This document shows, in pieces, positions 1 to 7,229 of a stretch of 27,318 nucleotides of DNA. This DNA is from DAOTTI01 sp034437795 (GTDB taxonomy: Bacteria > Chloroflexota > UBA11872 > UBA12225). Each line of letters starts with the position of its first letter. Within the stretch, counting starts at the first letter, position 1. The position numbers and the translations under genes are program-made. Under the pieces are notes generated by a model. That model had not been told where the DNA came from, did no database searches, and saw only the letters and a program-made list of their open reading frames with translations. The stretch is taken from NCBI GenBank assembly GCA_034437795.1, contig DAOTTI010000171.1, forward strand, positions 1 to 27,318, in the 5' to 3' direction.

Positions 1-332
1 CCAGCGCCCAGCGCGGCCCCCGCGCCTGGCGCGCCGCTCTGGCGCTCCAGCGCCACCATGCCCAGGGCAGGGCCAAAGAGCGCCTCGCACAGCCAGCCCA
101 GCAACGCGCACGCCCCGAAGCTGCCGAATGTCAGCGTGAAGAACGCCCCCAGGCTCGCCCCGTACACCAGGCTCAGCCCGCCGGCCAGCAGCGCAGCCGA
201 GAAGCCAAGCGCGACCCCGGCCGCGAATAGCTGCCCGCTTGCCGGTGCCTGCGCCGCCGGCGGCGGCACGGTGGAGCCGGCCGGCGTCCCCATCGTCCCC
301 GGCGCAGGGCCGGTCGTCGACGAACGGCTCAT
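1..332 (-). CDS. Hypothetical membrane protein, 3' end cut by window edge
   Basis: The reading frame stays open from an ATG at 332 to the left edge (about 110 residues seen). Its ATG overlaps the stop codon of flhF in an ATGA arrangement, which fixes the start and implies translational coupling. The first ~33 residues are Pro/Ala/Thr-rich and disordered-looking. Two hydrophobic segments follow, roughly residues 35-58 and 60-92, rich in Gly, Ala, Leu and Phe, consistent with two membrane helices. I do not recognise the family. In most flagellar operons flhG (a MinD-like ATPase) follows flhF; no P-loop or MinD motif is visible in the part seen, so this is not FlhG unless that gene lies further on. 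The function is unknown; the position suggests a role linked to FlhF or the flagellum. Confidence 0.72.
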   Translation of the reverse strand, partial: MSRSSTTGPAPGTMGTPAGSTVPPPAAQAPASGQLFAAGVALGFSAALLAGGLSLVYGASLGAFFTLTFGSFGACALLGWLCEALFGPALGMVALERQSGAPGAGAALGA

Positions 333-2527
333 CCCTGCGCCCCCTCTAGCTGTACCCCCTCTACCTGTGCCCTCTCTGCCTGCGCCCCCTCTGCCTGTGC
401 CCCTTCTAACTCCTGCGCGCAGCGCTCCCCCAGCAGGCGCGCCAGGCGCTGCGTGGTCGCTCGCTCCAGGTGGCCCGGCACGCCCTGGCCGGTCGTCAGG
501 AAGAAGACCGGCTTGCGCGCCCGGCTCACAACACTCAGGAAGGGCCCAAACACCGCCGTCTCATCGACCTTAGTAAGAACGAGGCCGTGCAGGGGGAACG
601 TGCCGAAGCCCTCCAGAATGGCCCACAGGTCCCGCGGCTTGGTCATCGCGCTGGCGGCCAGCAGTACCGTCACCTGCGCCGCCGCGCCCGTCGCGGCCGC
701 GACGAGGCAGCCCAGTTCCTCTAGGCGCGCCCTGTCGCGCGGGCCGCAGCCTGGCGTGTCCACCAGCAGCACCGCCGCCTCGCCCTGCCGCGCCACGGCG
801 TCCGCCAGGTCCTGCGGCTCATAGGCCACCGTCAGCGGCAGGCCCATGATCTCCGCATAGGTCGCCAGCTGCGAGACGGCGCCGATCCGGAAGGTGTCCG
901 CAGTGATCAACCCCACCTGGCGCCGCTCGTAGAGCGCCAGCTGCGCGGCCAGCTTGGCGATGGTCGTGGTCTTCCCTGCGCCGGTAGGACCGACCAGCAC
1001 CACGACGTGCGGCCCCCGCCGGCCAGTCACCACCGCGCCGCCGCCGGCCGGCCCCTCCCCAGCCTCCTGCCCGTCCAGGTCTCCCGCCGCTTCCTCCGCC
1101 GTATCGCCGCCCGGCCCCAGCCCACGGTCCCCCTCCTCTTCTCTACGGCCGCCGGGCTCCAGCCCGCCGACCGCCTCTCCTTCCGCCTCGAACGTCGAGC
1201 CCGCCGCCGGACCGAGTTCCAGGTCCTGCGCGAGCAGCCGCTCTTCCAGCATCGCCAGCAACCGCTGCCACAGGCCCTCGATGCCGGGGTCCTCATCGGG
1301 CCCCACCTGCTCGGCCAGGCTGCCGGCCAGCTCCAGCGCCAGGGAAGGCTCCACCTCCTGCTCGATCAGGTGCGCGTAGATCGCGCGCAGCGACGGCGGC
1401 TCCTCGTTTCCCGCCTCCATCAAGAAGCCACCATGGTGCTCTCCTCCAGCCACCTCGCCGCCAGCGTCGCTGTCCGCCTCCTCCGTCGGCTGCTGCCCGC
1501 CACCGCCGGCCGGCCGGAGCAACACGCCCACCACACTCCCGGGTGCGGCCATCCCGTACAGCGGCGCAGCCGCCGCACCTCCGCCTGGCGCCAGCTCGTC
1601 GCCGCCTTCCCCCGCAGCAGCCGCACCCCGAGCCAGCGCATCCTCCCCAGCTCCTGATGGCGCCAGACCGTCGCCGCCTTCCTTCGATCCTCCGGCCTCG
1701 GCACGCGGCGCCTCCGAGTACGTCCGACACAGCCGCGCCGCTCCGGCCTCCTGCCCCACCTCATCGTCCGCCTCATCTCCAGCCGCCCAGGATGATCTCC
1801 ACTCCCCCTGGCCCTCGTCCCCGCGCTCCGTGTCGGAGAAGGGGCGGCGGGGCCAAGCCGCACGGTGGGGCGGGGTGGGGCAGGGGTGCGGCGCGGCCCC
1901 GGCCGAAGGGGGTGAGGTCCACTCCCCCTGGCCCTCGTCCCCGCGCTCCCGCGTTCGGGAGAGGGGCCGGGGGTGAGGGCTGCCCTCTCCCTCCCCGCGT
2001 CGGGGCCGGGAGGCCGCAGGGGGTGAGGTCTGTCCTCCCCCCGCGTCCGGCGCCGCTGGAACGTCCAGGCCCAGCTGCCGGAGCAGGTTTGGGTTCCCAT
2101 CCACCGCCCGCACGATCATCTCCGCCAGCGCCGACACCAGCTCCGGCGGGATCGACGCCCCGCTCTGGCGCAGGTGCTCCAGGATGGCCGCGAGGTGGCC
2201 CGCCCCCTCCGGCGATGGAAGGCCGTTCAGCCCATCGGCCAGGGCGGCCGCCCGCCCGTTCGTGGCTGGCGAACGGCCGGCCCCCGCGCGGGCGGCCAGC
2301 GCCGCCTGCAAGGCGGCCGCCGGGGCCGACGGCCGCCCGTTCCCCGCACTGCCCTCCTCCACCGCCGCCAGCAGTTCGATCTCCCGCCGGCCCAGCAGCC
2401 GCCACAGAACGGGCGGGCCGCGGCGCACCGCCTGCTCCTGGAGAATCACTGCATCGGGCCCTAGCTCGGCCCTGATCTGGAGCAGCGCCGTCGACCGGTC
2501 CGGCGCGCGGAACTTCTTGACCTTCAT
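329..2527 (-). CDS. flhF: Flagellar biosynthesis GTPase FlhF with very long repeat-derived linker
   Basis: SRP-type GTPase that sets flagellar site and number at the membrane. Residues 1-60 (MKVKKFRAPDRSTALLQI...) match the FlhF N terminus. The C-terminal NG domain has the P-loop GPTGAGKT at about 513-520, then DTFRIGA, DTPGCG (usually DTAG) and TKVDE. The protein is 732 residues against about 400 for typical FlhF; the excess is a low-complexity linker at about 60-500. Residues ~163-243 are encoded by a dispersed GC-rich repeat that is intergenic elsewhere in the window. The tail carries an E-G-A-Q-type pentapeptide repeat encoded by a 15-base minisatellite. It starts 5 bases after the flhA stop and overlaps the next gene by 4 bases. 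Family assignment is firm; whether the linker affects function is unknown. Confidence 0.95.
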   Translation of the reverse strand: MKVKKFRAPDRSTALLQIRAELGPDAVILQEQAVRRGPPVLWRLLGRREIELLAAVEEGSAGNGRPSAPAAALQAALAARAGAGRSPATNGRAAALADGLNGLPSPEGAGHLAAILEHLRQSGASIPPELVSALAEMIVRAVDGNPNLLRQLGLDVPAAPDAGGGQTSPPAASRPRRGEGEGSPHPRPLSRTRERGDEGQGEWTSPPSAGAAPHPCPTPPHRAAWPRRPFSDTERGDEGQGEWRSSWAAGDEADDEVGQEAGAARLCRTYSEAPRAEAGGSKEGGDGLAPSGAGEDALARGAAAAGEGGDELAPGGGAAAAPLYGMAAPGSVVGVLLRPAGGGGQQPTEEADSDAGGEVAGGEHHGGFLMEAGNEEPPSLRAIYAHLIEQEVEPSLALELAGSLAEQVGPDEDPGIEGLWQRLLAMLEERLLAQDLELGPAAGSTFEAEGEAVGGLEPGGRREEEGDRGLGPGGDTAEEAAGDLDGQEAGEGPAGGGAVVTGRRGPHVVVLVGPTGAGKTTTIAKLAAQLALYERRQVGLITADTFRIGAVSQLATYAEIMGLPLTVAYEPQDLADAVARQGEAAVLLVDTPGCGPRDRARLEELGCLVAAATGAAAQVTVLLAASAMTKPRDLWAILEGFGTFPLHGLVLTKVDETAVFGPFLSVVSRARKPVFFLTTGQGVPGHLERATTQRLARLLGERCAQELEGAQAEGAQAERAQVEGVQLEGAQG
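335..409. repeat. 15-bp minisatellite in the flhF 3' end
   Basis: Five consecutive diverged 15-base units (type CTGYRCCCCCTCTRC, plus strand) lie at the end of flhF. Since 15 is a multiple of three, the units encode a degenerate pentapeptide repeat (E-G-A-Q-x/V-E-G-V-Q) at the FlhF C terminus. Unit number could vary between strains without breaking the frame. Confidence 0.8.
1798..2040 (+). repeat. Dispersed GC-rich repeat inserted in frame in flhF
   Basis: The plus strand reads GGCGGGGCCAAGCCGCACGG, then GCGCGGCCCCGGCCGAAGG and GGTGAGG. The same elements occur in intergenic DNA at 9166-9339 and 21570-21710, in the same orientation. Inside this block a 32-base segment at 1798-1829 is repeated at 1918-1949. 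The offset is exactly 120 bases, i.e. 40 codons, so flhF stays open and the protein carries RERGDEGQGEW-like segments twice. The block has the strong GC bias of the intergenic copies and no resemblance to known FlhF sequence. Confidence 0.85.
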
Positions 2528-2532
2528 CGCGG

Positions 2533-4680
2533 TTACTCGATCACCACCATGCCATCGGCCTGCACGTCCACCCCCGGCGCGATCTCGCTAAACGAGAGCA
2601 CCACCAGATTGGGGAGCATGCGCTCCGTCAGCCGGCGGATGGCCCCCCGCAGGCGCGCGGGACACAGCAGCACCGGCGGATGCCCCTGCCCCGCCAGCTT
2701 CTCCATCTCCGCGGCCAGGCGCTGCAGCAGCTGCTGGGCCCGCGCCGGCTCCATCGCCACCACCGTCCCCTGCTCGGTCTGGCGCAAGGCCTCAGTGAGC
2801 TGCTGCTCCGCCCGCGGGCTGAGCGTGATCACGTGGATCAGGCCATCCAGCCCCTTGTACTGCTGCGAGATGGCCCGCGCCAGCGCCTGGCGCACGAACT
2901 CGGTCAGCGCCTCCGGCTCGCGCGTCTGGCGGGCGTGGTCGGCCAGCGCTTCCAGGATCGTCACCAGGTCGCGGATCGTGATCCGCTCCCGCAGCAGGTT
3001 CTGGAGCACCTTCTGCACGTCGCCCAGCGTCAGCAGGCCCGGGATCAGCTCCTCCACCACTGCCGGGTGGTCGTTCTTGACGTTGTTGATCAGCGTCTGC
3101 ACGTCCTGGCGGGTCAGGATGCTGGCGGCGTTGGCGCGGATCACCTCCGTCAGGTGCGTGCTGAGCACCGACGGCGGATCGACCACGGTGTAGCCAAGCA
3201 GCTCCGCCCGCTCCTTCTGCGCCGCCGTGATCCACAGCGCCGGCAGGCCAAACGCCGGCTCGGTGGTAGGGATCCCCTCGATGCTCTCGTCGGCCAGCCC
3301 GGCGTTCATCGCCAGGTAGTGGTTCACCATCAGCTCCCCGCGGGCCACCTCCACCCCGCGCAGCTTGATCACGTACTGGTTGGGCGCCAGCTGCAGGTTG
3401 TCGCGCACGCGTACGGACGGCAGGATGATCCCCAGATCGAGCGCGATCTGGCGCCGGATGCGGGTGATCCGGTCCAGCAGGTTGCCCGCCTCCTGCAGGT
3501 CCACCAGCGGGATCAGCCCGTAGCCGATCTCCATCTCCATCGGCTCCACCTGCAGCAGGGGCACCACCGCCTCCGGACCGGCCGGCGTCGCCTCCTGCGC
3601 CATCGCCTGCGCCGCCCCCTCCGCTGCGGCCAGGGCCGCCCGCCGCCCGGCGCGGGCAGCGCCGAAGGCGGCCACGGCCGCAATCCCGCTGATGATCAGG
3701 AACGGCAGCTTGGGCAGCCCAGGGACCAGCGCCAGGGCCAGCAGCGCCGCCGAGACGATCGCCAGCGCCCGCGGGTTGGCCGTGATCTGCCGAATGGTGT
3801 CCGCACCCAGGCTCGACTCCGACGCCGCCCGCGTCACGATGATGCCCGTCGCCGTGGAGATCATCAGCGCCGGGAGCTGGCTCACCAGGCCGTCCCCCAC
3901 CGTCAGCAGGGTGTACGTCTGCAGCGCCTGCACCCAGTCCATCCCGTTCTGCGCCACGCCGATGATGAAGCCGCCGACCACGTTCACCAGGATGATCACG
4001 ATCCCCGCGATGGCGTCCCCCCGCACGAACTTGGACGCCCCGTCCATCGCCCCGTAGAAGTCGGCCTCCCGCTCGATCTCGGCCCGCCGCCGCCTGGCCT
4101 CCGCCTCGGGGATGATGCCGGCGTTCAGGTCGGCGTCGATGCTCATCTGCTTGCCGGGCATCGCATCCAGCGTGAAGCGCGCCGCCACCTCCGCCACTCG
4201 CCCCGCGCCGTTCGTGATCACCACGAACTGGATCACCACCAGGATCACGAACACCACGATCCCCACCACGTAGCTGCCGCCCACCACGAACGAGCCAAAG
4301 GCCTCGATCACGTGGCCGGCGGAGCCGTGCAGCAGGATCAGGCGGCTGGCAGAGATGTTGAGCGCCAGCCGAAAGAGCGTGGTGATCAGCAGCAGCGACG
4401 GAAAGACGGAGAAGGAGAGCGGCTCGTCCGTATACATCGAGACCAGCAGGATCACCAGCGCCGTGGAGAGATTGATGATCAGCAGCAGGTCCAGCAGCCC
4501 GCTGGGGAGCGGCACGATCATCATCGCCACCACCGCCACCACCGCCAGCGGCAGCAGGATGTCCTTCTGCTGCAGCAGCCGGCCCAGGCCCCGCCCCGCG
4601 TCGGGGGAAGCGCCGGCCCTCAGGGGCGCCGCCGGGACCGTCCCTCCGGCCCCCGCTCCTGCCTTCGCTACCGCTGCCAT
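2533..4680 (-). CDS. flhA: Flagellar export gate protein FlhA
   Basis: Large inner-membrane protein of the flagellar type III export gate, which takes substrates from the cytoplasmic sorting platform and uses proton motive force. About eight hydrophobic segments fall in residues 40-340. The conserved FHIPEP-family loop is present: PGKQMSIDADLNAG at 175-188 and GAMDGASKFVRGDA at 210-223. A cytoplasmic domain (about 375-715) follows, with a normal family length overall. An Ala/Gly-rich N-terminal extension of ~30 residues precedes the first helix. The ATG at 4680 has a purine-rich stretch (GAGAGGTAGGAG) directly upstream. It lies 81 bases after flhB and 5 before flhF. Confidence 0.98.
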   Translation of the reverse strand: MAAVAKAGAGAGGTVPAAPLRAGASPDAGRGLGRLLQQKDILLPLAVVAVVAMMIVPLPSGLLDLLLIINLSTALVILLVSMYTDEPLSFSVFPSLLLITTLFRLALNISASRLILLHGSAGHVIEAFGSFVVGGSYVVGIVVFVILVVIQFVVITNGAGRVAEVAARFTLDAMPGKQMSIDADLNAGIIPEAEARRRRAEIEREADFYGAMDGASKFVRGDAIAGIVIILVNVVGGFIIGVAQNGMDWVQALQTYTLLTVGDGLVSQLPALMISTATGIIVTRAASESSLGADTIRQITANPRALAIVSAALLALALVPGLPKLPFLIISGIAAVAAFGAARAGRRAALAAAEGAAQAMAQEATPAGPEAVVPLLQVEPMEMEIGYGLIPLVDLQEAGNLLDRITRIRRQIALDLGIILPSVRVRDNLQLAPNQYVIKLRGVEVARGELMVNHYLAMNAGLADESIEGIPTTEPAFGLPALWITAAQKERAELLGYTVVDPPSVLSTHLTEVIRANAASILTRQDVQTLINNVKNDHPAVVEELIPGLLTLGDVQKVLQNLLRERITIRDLVTILEALADHARQTREPEALTEFVRQALARAISQQYKGLDGLIHVITLSPRAEQQLTEALRQTEQGTVVAMEPARAQQLLQRLAAEMEKLAGQGHPPVLLCPARLRGAIRRLTERMLPNLVVLSFSEIAPGVDVQADGMVVIE

Positions 4681-4727
4681 CTCCTACCTCTCATTCGCGC
4701 CACCCCCCGCCTCTCCCTAGCCCAGCG

Positions 4728-4760
4728 CTTTGTACTTTGAACCTTGAACCTTGAACTCCG
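4728..4760. repeat. 33-bp TTTGAACCTTGAAC repeat, copy 1
   Basis: A comparatively AT-rich 33-base stretch in the flhB-flhA gap, made of short ACCTTGA direct repeats. It matches 18685-18717 at 30 of 33 positions. It starts just after the flhB stop (minus-strand sense). It stands out from the surrounding GC-rich DNA. Confidence 0.75.
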
Positions 4761-4761
4761 C

Positions 4762-5838
4762 TTAGGCGGCTCGACCGAACCCCGCCGGTGCGCGGTGGGG
4801 GTGCAGCCGGTAGACGAAGGCCAGCACCTCCGCCACCGCCCGATACAGCTCCGCCGGCACCGCCTGCCCCACCTGGCACGCCTTGTACAGCGCCTGCGCC
4901 AGGGGCCTGTTCTCCACCGTGGGCACCCCGTGCTCCCGCGCCACCTTCTTGATCTGCTGCGCGATCAAGCGCTCGCCCTTGGCCAGCACCACCGGCGCCT
5001 CCATGCCGGCCTCATACTGGATGGCCACGGCGTAATGCGTCGGGTTGGTGATCACCACGTCCGCCTTCGGCACCTGCTGCATCATGCGCTGGCGCGTCAA
5101 GGCGCGCGCCCGCTGGCGCAGCCGCGCCCGAATGTGCGGGTCCCCTTCCTGCTGCTTCAGCTCCTCCTTGATCTCCTCGCGGCTCATGCGCAGGCTCCGC
5201 TCGAACCACCAGCGCTGGTAGAGAAAGTCCGCGCCGGCCAGCACGGCTAGGGCGCCGGCCACCTTCCACAGCACCGCGGCGATGGCGCCGGACAGCGCCC
5301 CCGCGGCCCGCCCGGGCTCCGCCTCCGACAGCAGGGCCAGCGTGCTCTCCTGGCCGCGCACCGCCTGCCAGGCTACCCCGCCGACGACGGCCACCTTCAA
5401 CAGCGTCTTCGCCAGCTCCACCAGCGACCGCGATGAGTACAGCCGCCTGGCGCCGTCCACCGGATTGATCCGGCTGAATTGAGGCCGGATGGCCTGCCCG
5501 CTGAACAGGAAGCCAAACTGCAGGACGTTGCTCGCCACCCCTACGGCCGCCAGGCCCAGCAGCAGCGGCCCCACCAGCTGGAAGAAGAACCACGACAGGC
5601 TCGGCGCACGCGCCGCGAGCGCGCTGGCCGTAAGCTCGCCCGTGGCCGCGCCCGCCAGCGTGGCCCGCGTCAGCTCCAGCACTGAGCCGGCCATGCCGGG
5701 CACCAGCCATTGCAGCCCGGCGGCCGCCGCCAGCAGCAGCGCCGCCGTGTTCACCTCCACGCTCTTCAGCACCTGGCCCCGCTCGCGCGCCTCCTGGCGC
5801 CGCTTCGGCGTGGCCTGCTCCGTACGCTCCCCCGGCAT
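4762..5838 (-). CDS. flhB: Flagellar export switch protein FlhB
   Basis: Membrane protein of the export gate whose cytoplasmic domain self-cleaves to switch substrate class from rod/hook to filament. The N terminus (GERTEQATPKRRQEAREQG-like) is the family hallmark. Four hydrophobic segments lie in about 30-215. The autocleavage motif NPTH is at residues 265-268, followed by YAVAI, and the C-terminal domain ends near 345. At 358 residues it has the usual length. The ATG at 5838 lies 6 bases after the fliR stop. All key cleavage residues are present, so the switch should work normally. Confidence 0.98.
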   Translation of the reverse strand: MPGERTEQATPKRRQEARERGQVLKSVEVNTAALLLAAAAGLQWLVPGMAGSVLELTRATLAGAATGELTASALAARAPSLSWFFFQLVGPLLLGLAAVGVASNVLQFGFLFSGQAIRPQFSRINPVDGARRLYSSRSLVELAKTLLKVAVVGGVAWQAVRGQESTLALLSEAEPGRAAGALSGAIAAVLWKVAGALAVLAGADFLYQRWWFERSLRMSREEIKEELKQQEGDPHIRARLRQRARALTRQRMMQQVPKADVVITNPTHYAVAIQYEAGMEAPVVLAKGERLIAQQIKKVAREHGVPTVENRPLAQALYKACQVGQAVPAELYRAVAEVLAFVYRLHPHRAPAGFGRAA

Positions 5839-5844
5839 CGCTCG

Positions 5845-6681
5845 CTAGCCTCGTAGCGCCAGGGCCAGAATCGGGCCCAGCGCGGCGAACGCCCGCGCCA
5901 TCACCTGCGCCGTCACCGGCACGGTCACCAGCAGCATGATCAGCCCCAGTCCCAGCTTGGCCGGGATGCCGATGACGAAAACGTTGAGCTGCGGCACCGC
6001 CCGCGCCACGATCGCCAGCGCCACGTCCGCCAGCAGCAGGGCAGCCATCACCGGCAGCGCAATGCGCGCCGCCAGGAGGAACACCTCGCCCCCCAGGTTC
6101 AGCACCGCCGGCCAGGCGCCTCGCGCCGCCAGCGGGTCCAGTCCCAGGCCCAGCAGGTCCGGTCCTCCCGGCTGCGCCCTGAGCCCGCCTCCCGCCAGGG
6201 GCACCAGATCGAATGTCTGCTGCAGGGCGATGAGCAGGGCGTGGTGCCCGTCCATCGCCAGGAACACCAGCACCGCCAGCTGCGTGTAGAACTGGTCCAC
6301 CAGGCTGGAGTGCTCCGCCGTAAGCGGGTTCACGATATTGGCCAGGGAGAACCCGATCTGCAGGCCGGCGGCGTGCCCTGCCCCCTGGATGGCAAGGAAG
6401 ACGAGCAGTACGGCGAACCCGATCACCGACCCGATCAGGAGCTCCCGCGCAATCAGTCCGGTCCACGTCACCAGGCTCTCCGGCAGCGGCGGCAGCGCCC
6501 CTCGCGCCCCCGCCGCCGTGGGCAGCATCACCAGCGAAAGGAGCACCGCCAGCGCCACACGCACCTGCGCCGGCACGCTGCGATGCCCGAAAATGGGCGC
6601 GATCATCAGCACGGCCCCTACGCGGCACAGCACGAGCACGAAGCCCTCCCAGAAGAGAGGCGGCTGGGCCAGCAGGTTCAT
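5845..6681 (-). CDS. fliR: Flagellar export gate protein FliR
   Basis: Polytopic inner-membrane component of the flagellar type III export gate, packed with FliP and FliQ. The 278 residues are almost entirely hydrophobic helices. The family pattern is clear: FCRVGAVLMIAPIFG-like near the start, GQQIGFSLANIVNP-like in the middle (here GLQIGFSLANIVNP at ~125), and a helix-rich C terminus (LGLGLIMLLVTVPV). It is followed by flhB at 6 bases and preceded by fliQ across a 30-base gap containing a short GTCCCTC repeat. Confidence 0.97.
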   Translation of the reverse strand: MNLLAQPPLFWEGFVLVLCRVGAVLMIAPIFGHRSVPAQVRVALAVLLSLVMLPTAAGARGALPPLPESLVTWTGLIARELLIGSVIGFAVLLVFLAIQGAGHAAGLQIGFSLANIVNPLTAEHSSLVDQFYTQLAVLVFLAMDGHHALLIALQQTFDLVPLAGGGLRAQPGGPDLLGLGLDPLAARGAWPAVLNLGGEVFLLAARIALPVMAALLLADVALAIVARAVPQLNVFVIGIPAKLGLGLIMLLVTVPVTAQVMARAFAALGPILALALRG

Positions 6682-6683
6682 CC

Positions 6684-6711
6684 GTCCTTCGTCCCTCTTC
6701 GTCCCTCGTCC
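6684..6711. repeat. Short tandem GTCCCTCTTC repeat between fliQ and fliR
   Basis: Three diverged units of a 7-10 base motif (GTCCTTC, GTCCCTCTTC, GTCCCTCGTC) fill the 30-base gap. In the minus-strand sense the gap reads as purine-rich GAGGGAC units, so it may also provide the ribosome-binding site of fliR. Confidence 0.6.
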
Positions 6712-6981
6712 CTAACGCGCCAGCCCCGGCAGGGCGATGAACAGGTTGGTCACGTAGGCGATCAGGCTGTTCAGCATCCAGGGCCCGAAGAGGACGCCGG
6801 CCACCGTCACCGCCACGATCTTGGGCACGAAAGCCAGGGTCATTTCATTGATCTGCGTCACCGCCTGCAGCACCGACACGATCAGGCCAGAGACCAGGCT
6901 GGCCACCAGGATCGGCGCCGTCAGTTGCACCGTGATCGTGAGCGCGTCGCGCGCCAGCTGGAGCACCACTCCTTCGGACAT
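6712..6981 (-). CDS. fliQ: Flagellar export gate protein FliQ
   Basis: Small two-helix inner-membrane protein (89 residues, normal length) that forms part of the export pore with FliP and FliR. Two hydrophobic helices (about 18-40 and 52-75) flank a short loop carrying TQINEMTLAFVPK, the conserved FliQ sequence. The ATG at 6981 follows a weak GGGA-type site. Unlike the usual tight fliP-fliQ spacing, 248 bases separate it from fliP. Confidence 0.97.
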   Translation of the reverse strand: MSEGVVLQLARDALTITVQLTAPILVASLVSGLIVSVLQAVTQINEMTLAFVPKIVAVTVAGVLFGPWMLNSLIAYVTNLFIALPGLAR

Positions 6982-7094
6982 CGAACGTCCCTGCCTCTCG
7001 TGGCAATCGGTCTGTGGCTGGGCGACGGCCGCCGGCCGCTACCAGCCAGCAGAACTCTACGCCCCCCACGCCCGGCTGAAGGCCCCCCTCTCCC

Positions 7095-7120
7095 GGACGG
7101 CATCGGCCACCCGGCTGATC
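7095..7120. repeat. Palindromic repeat (ATCsGCC-N4-GGCyGAT family), fliP-fliQ gap copy
   Basis: GGACGGCATCGGCC followed by ACCC and GGCTGATC can fold into a 7-bp stem with one G-U pair. A close relative is at 9085-9110 and further relatives form a tandem pair at 15099-15166. The repeat looks like a small REP-type hairpin family limited to gaps in this operon. Confidence 0.55.
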
Positions 7121-7148
7121 TCACGCCACCCGCACACAGCCCCCGCGC

Positions 7149-7181
7149 CCCGTCAGTCGAAGCTCGGGACCAGCACCCGCG
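7149..7181 (-). repeat. Diverged duplicate of the fliP 3' end
   Basis: 33 bases here match 7226-7258, the last codons and stop of fliP, at 29 positions, 77 bases further downstream. On the minus strand the copy would encode ...RVLVPSFD-stop, compared with ...RALVLSFN-stop for fliP. It is in a different frame from fliP and has no gene of its own. It lies in the unusually long gap before fliQ. Confidence 0.7.
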
Positions 7182-7229
7182 CCAGCGCCGCATTGACGAG
7201 CGCCACGCCCGACGGCGGTGGCTGGCCCG

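Noticed and set aside
2680..4740. Long plus-strand open frame (686 codons) over flhA
   Set aside because: It is the antisense of flhA; its product is rich in Arg, His and Gln with no domain, as expected from a shadow frame in GC-rich DNA.
5012..6628. Minus-strand open frame (538 codons) across flhB and fliR
   Set aside because: It is another frame of two well-supported genes and is Gly/Ala/Arg-rich.
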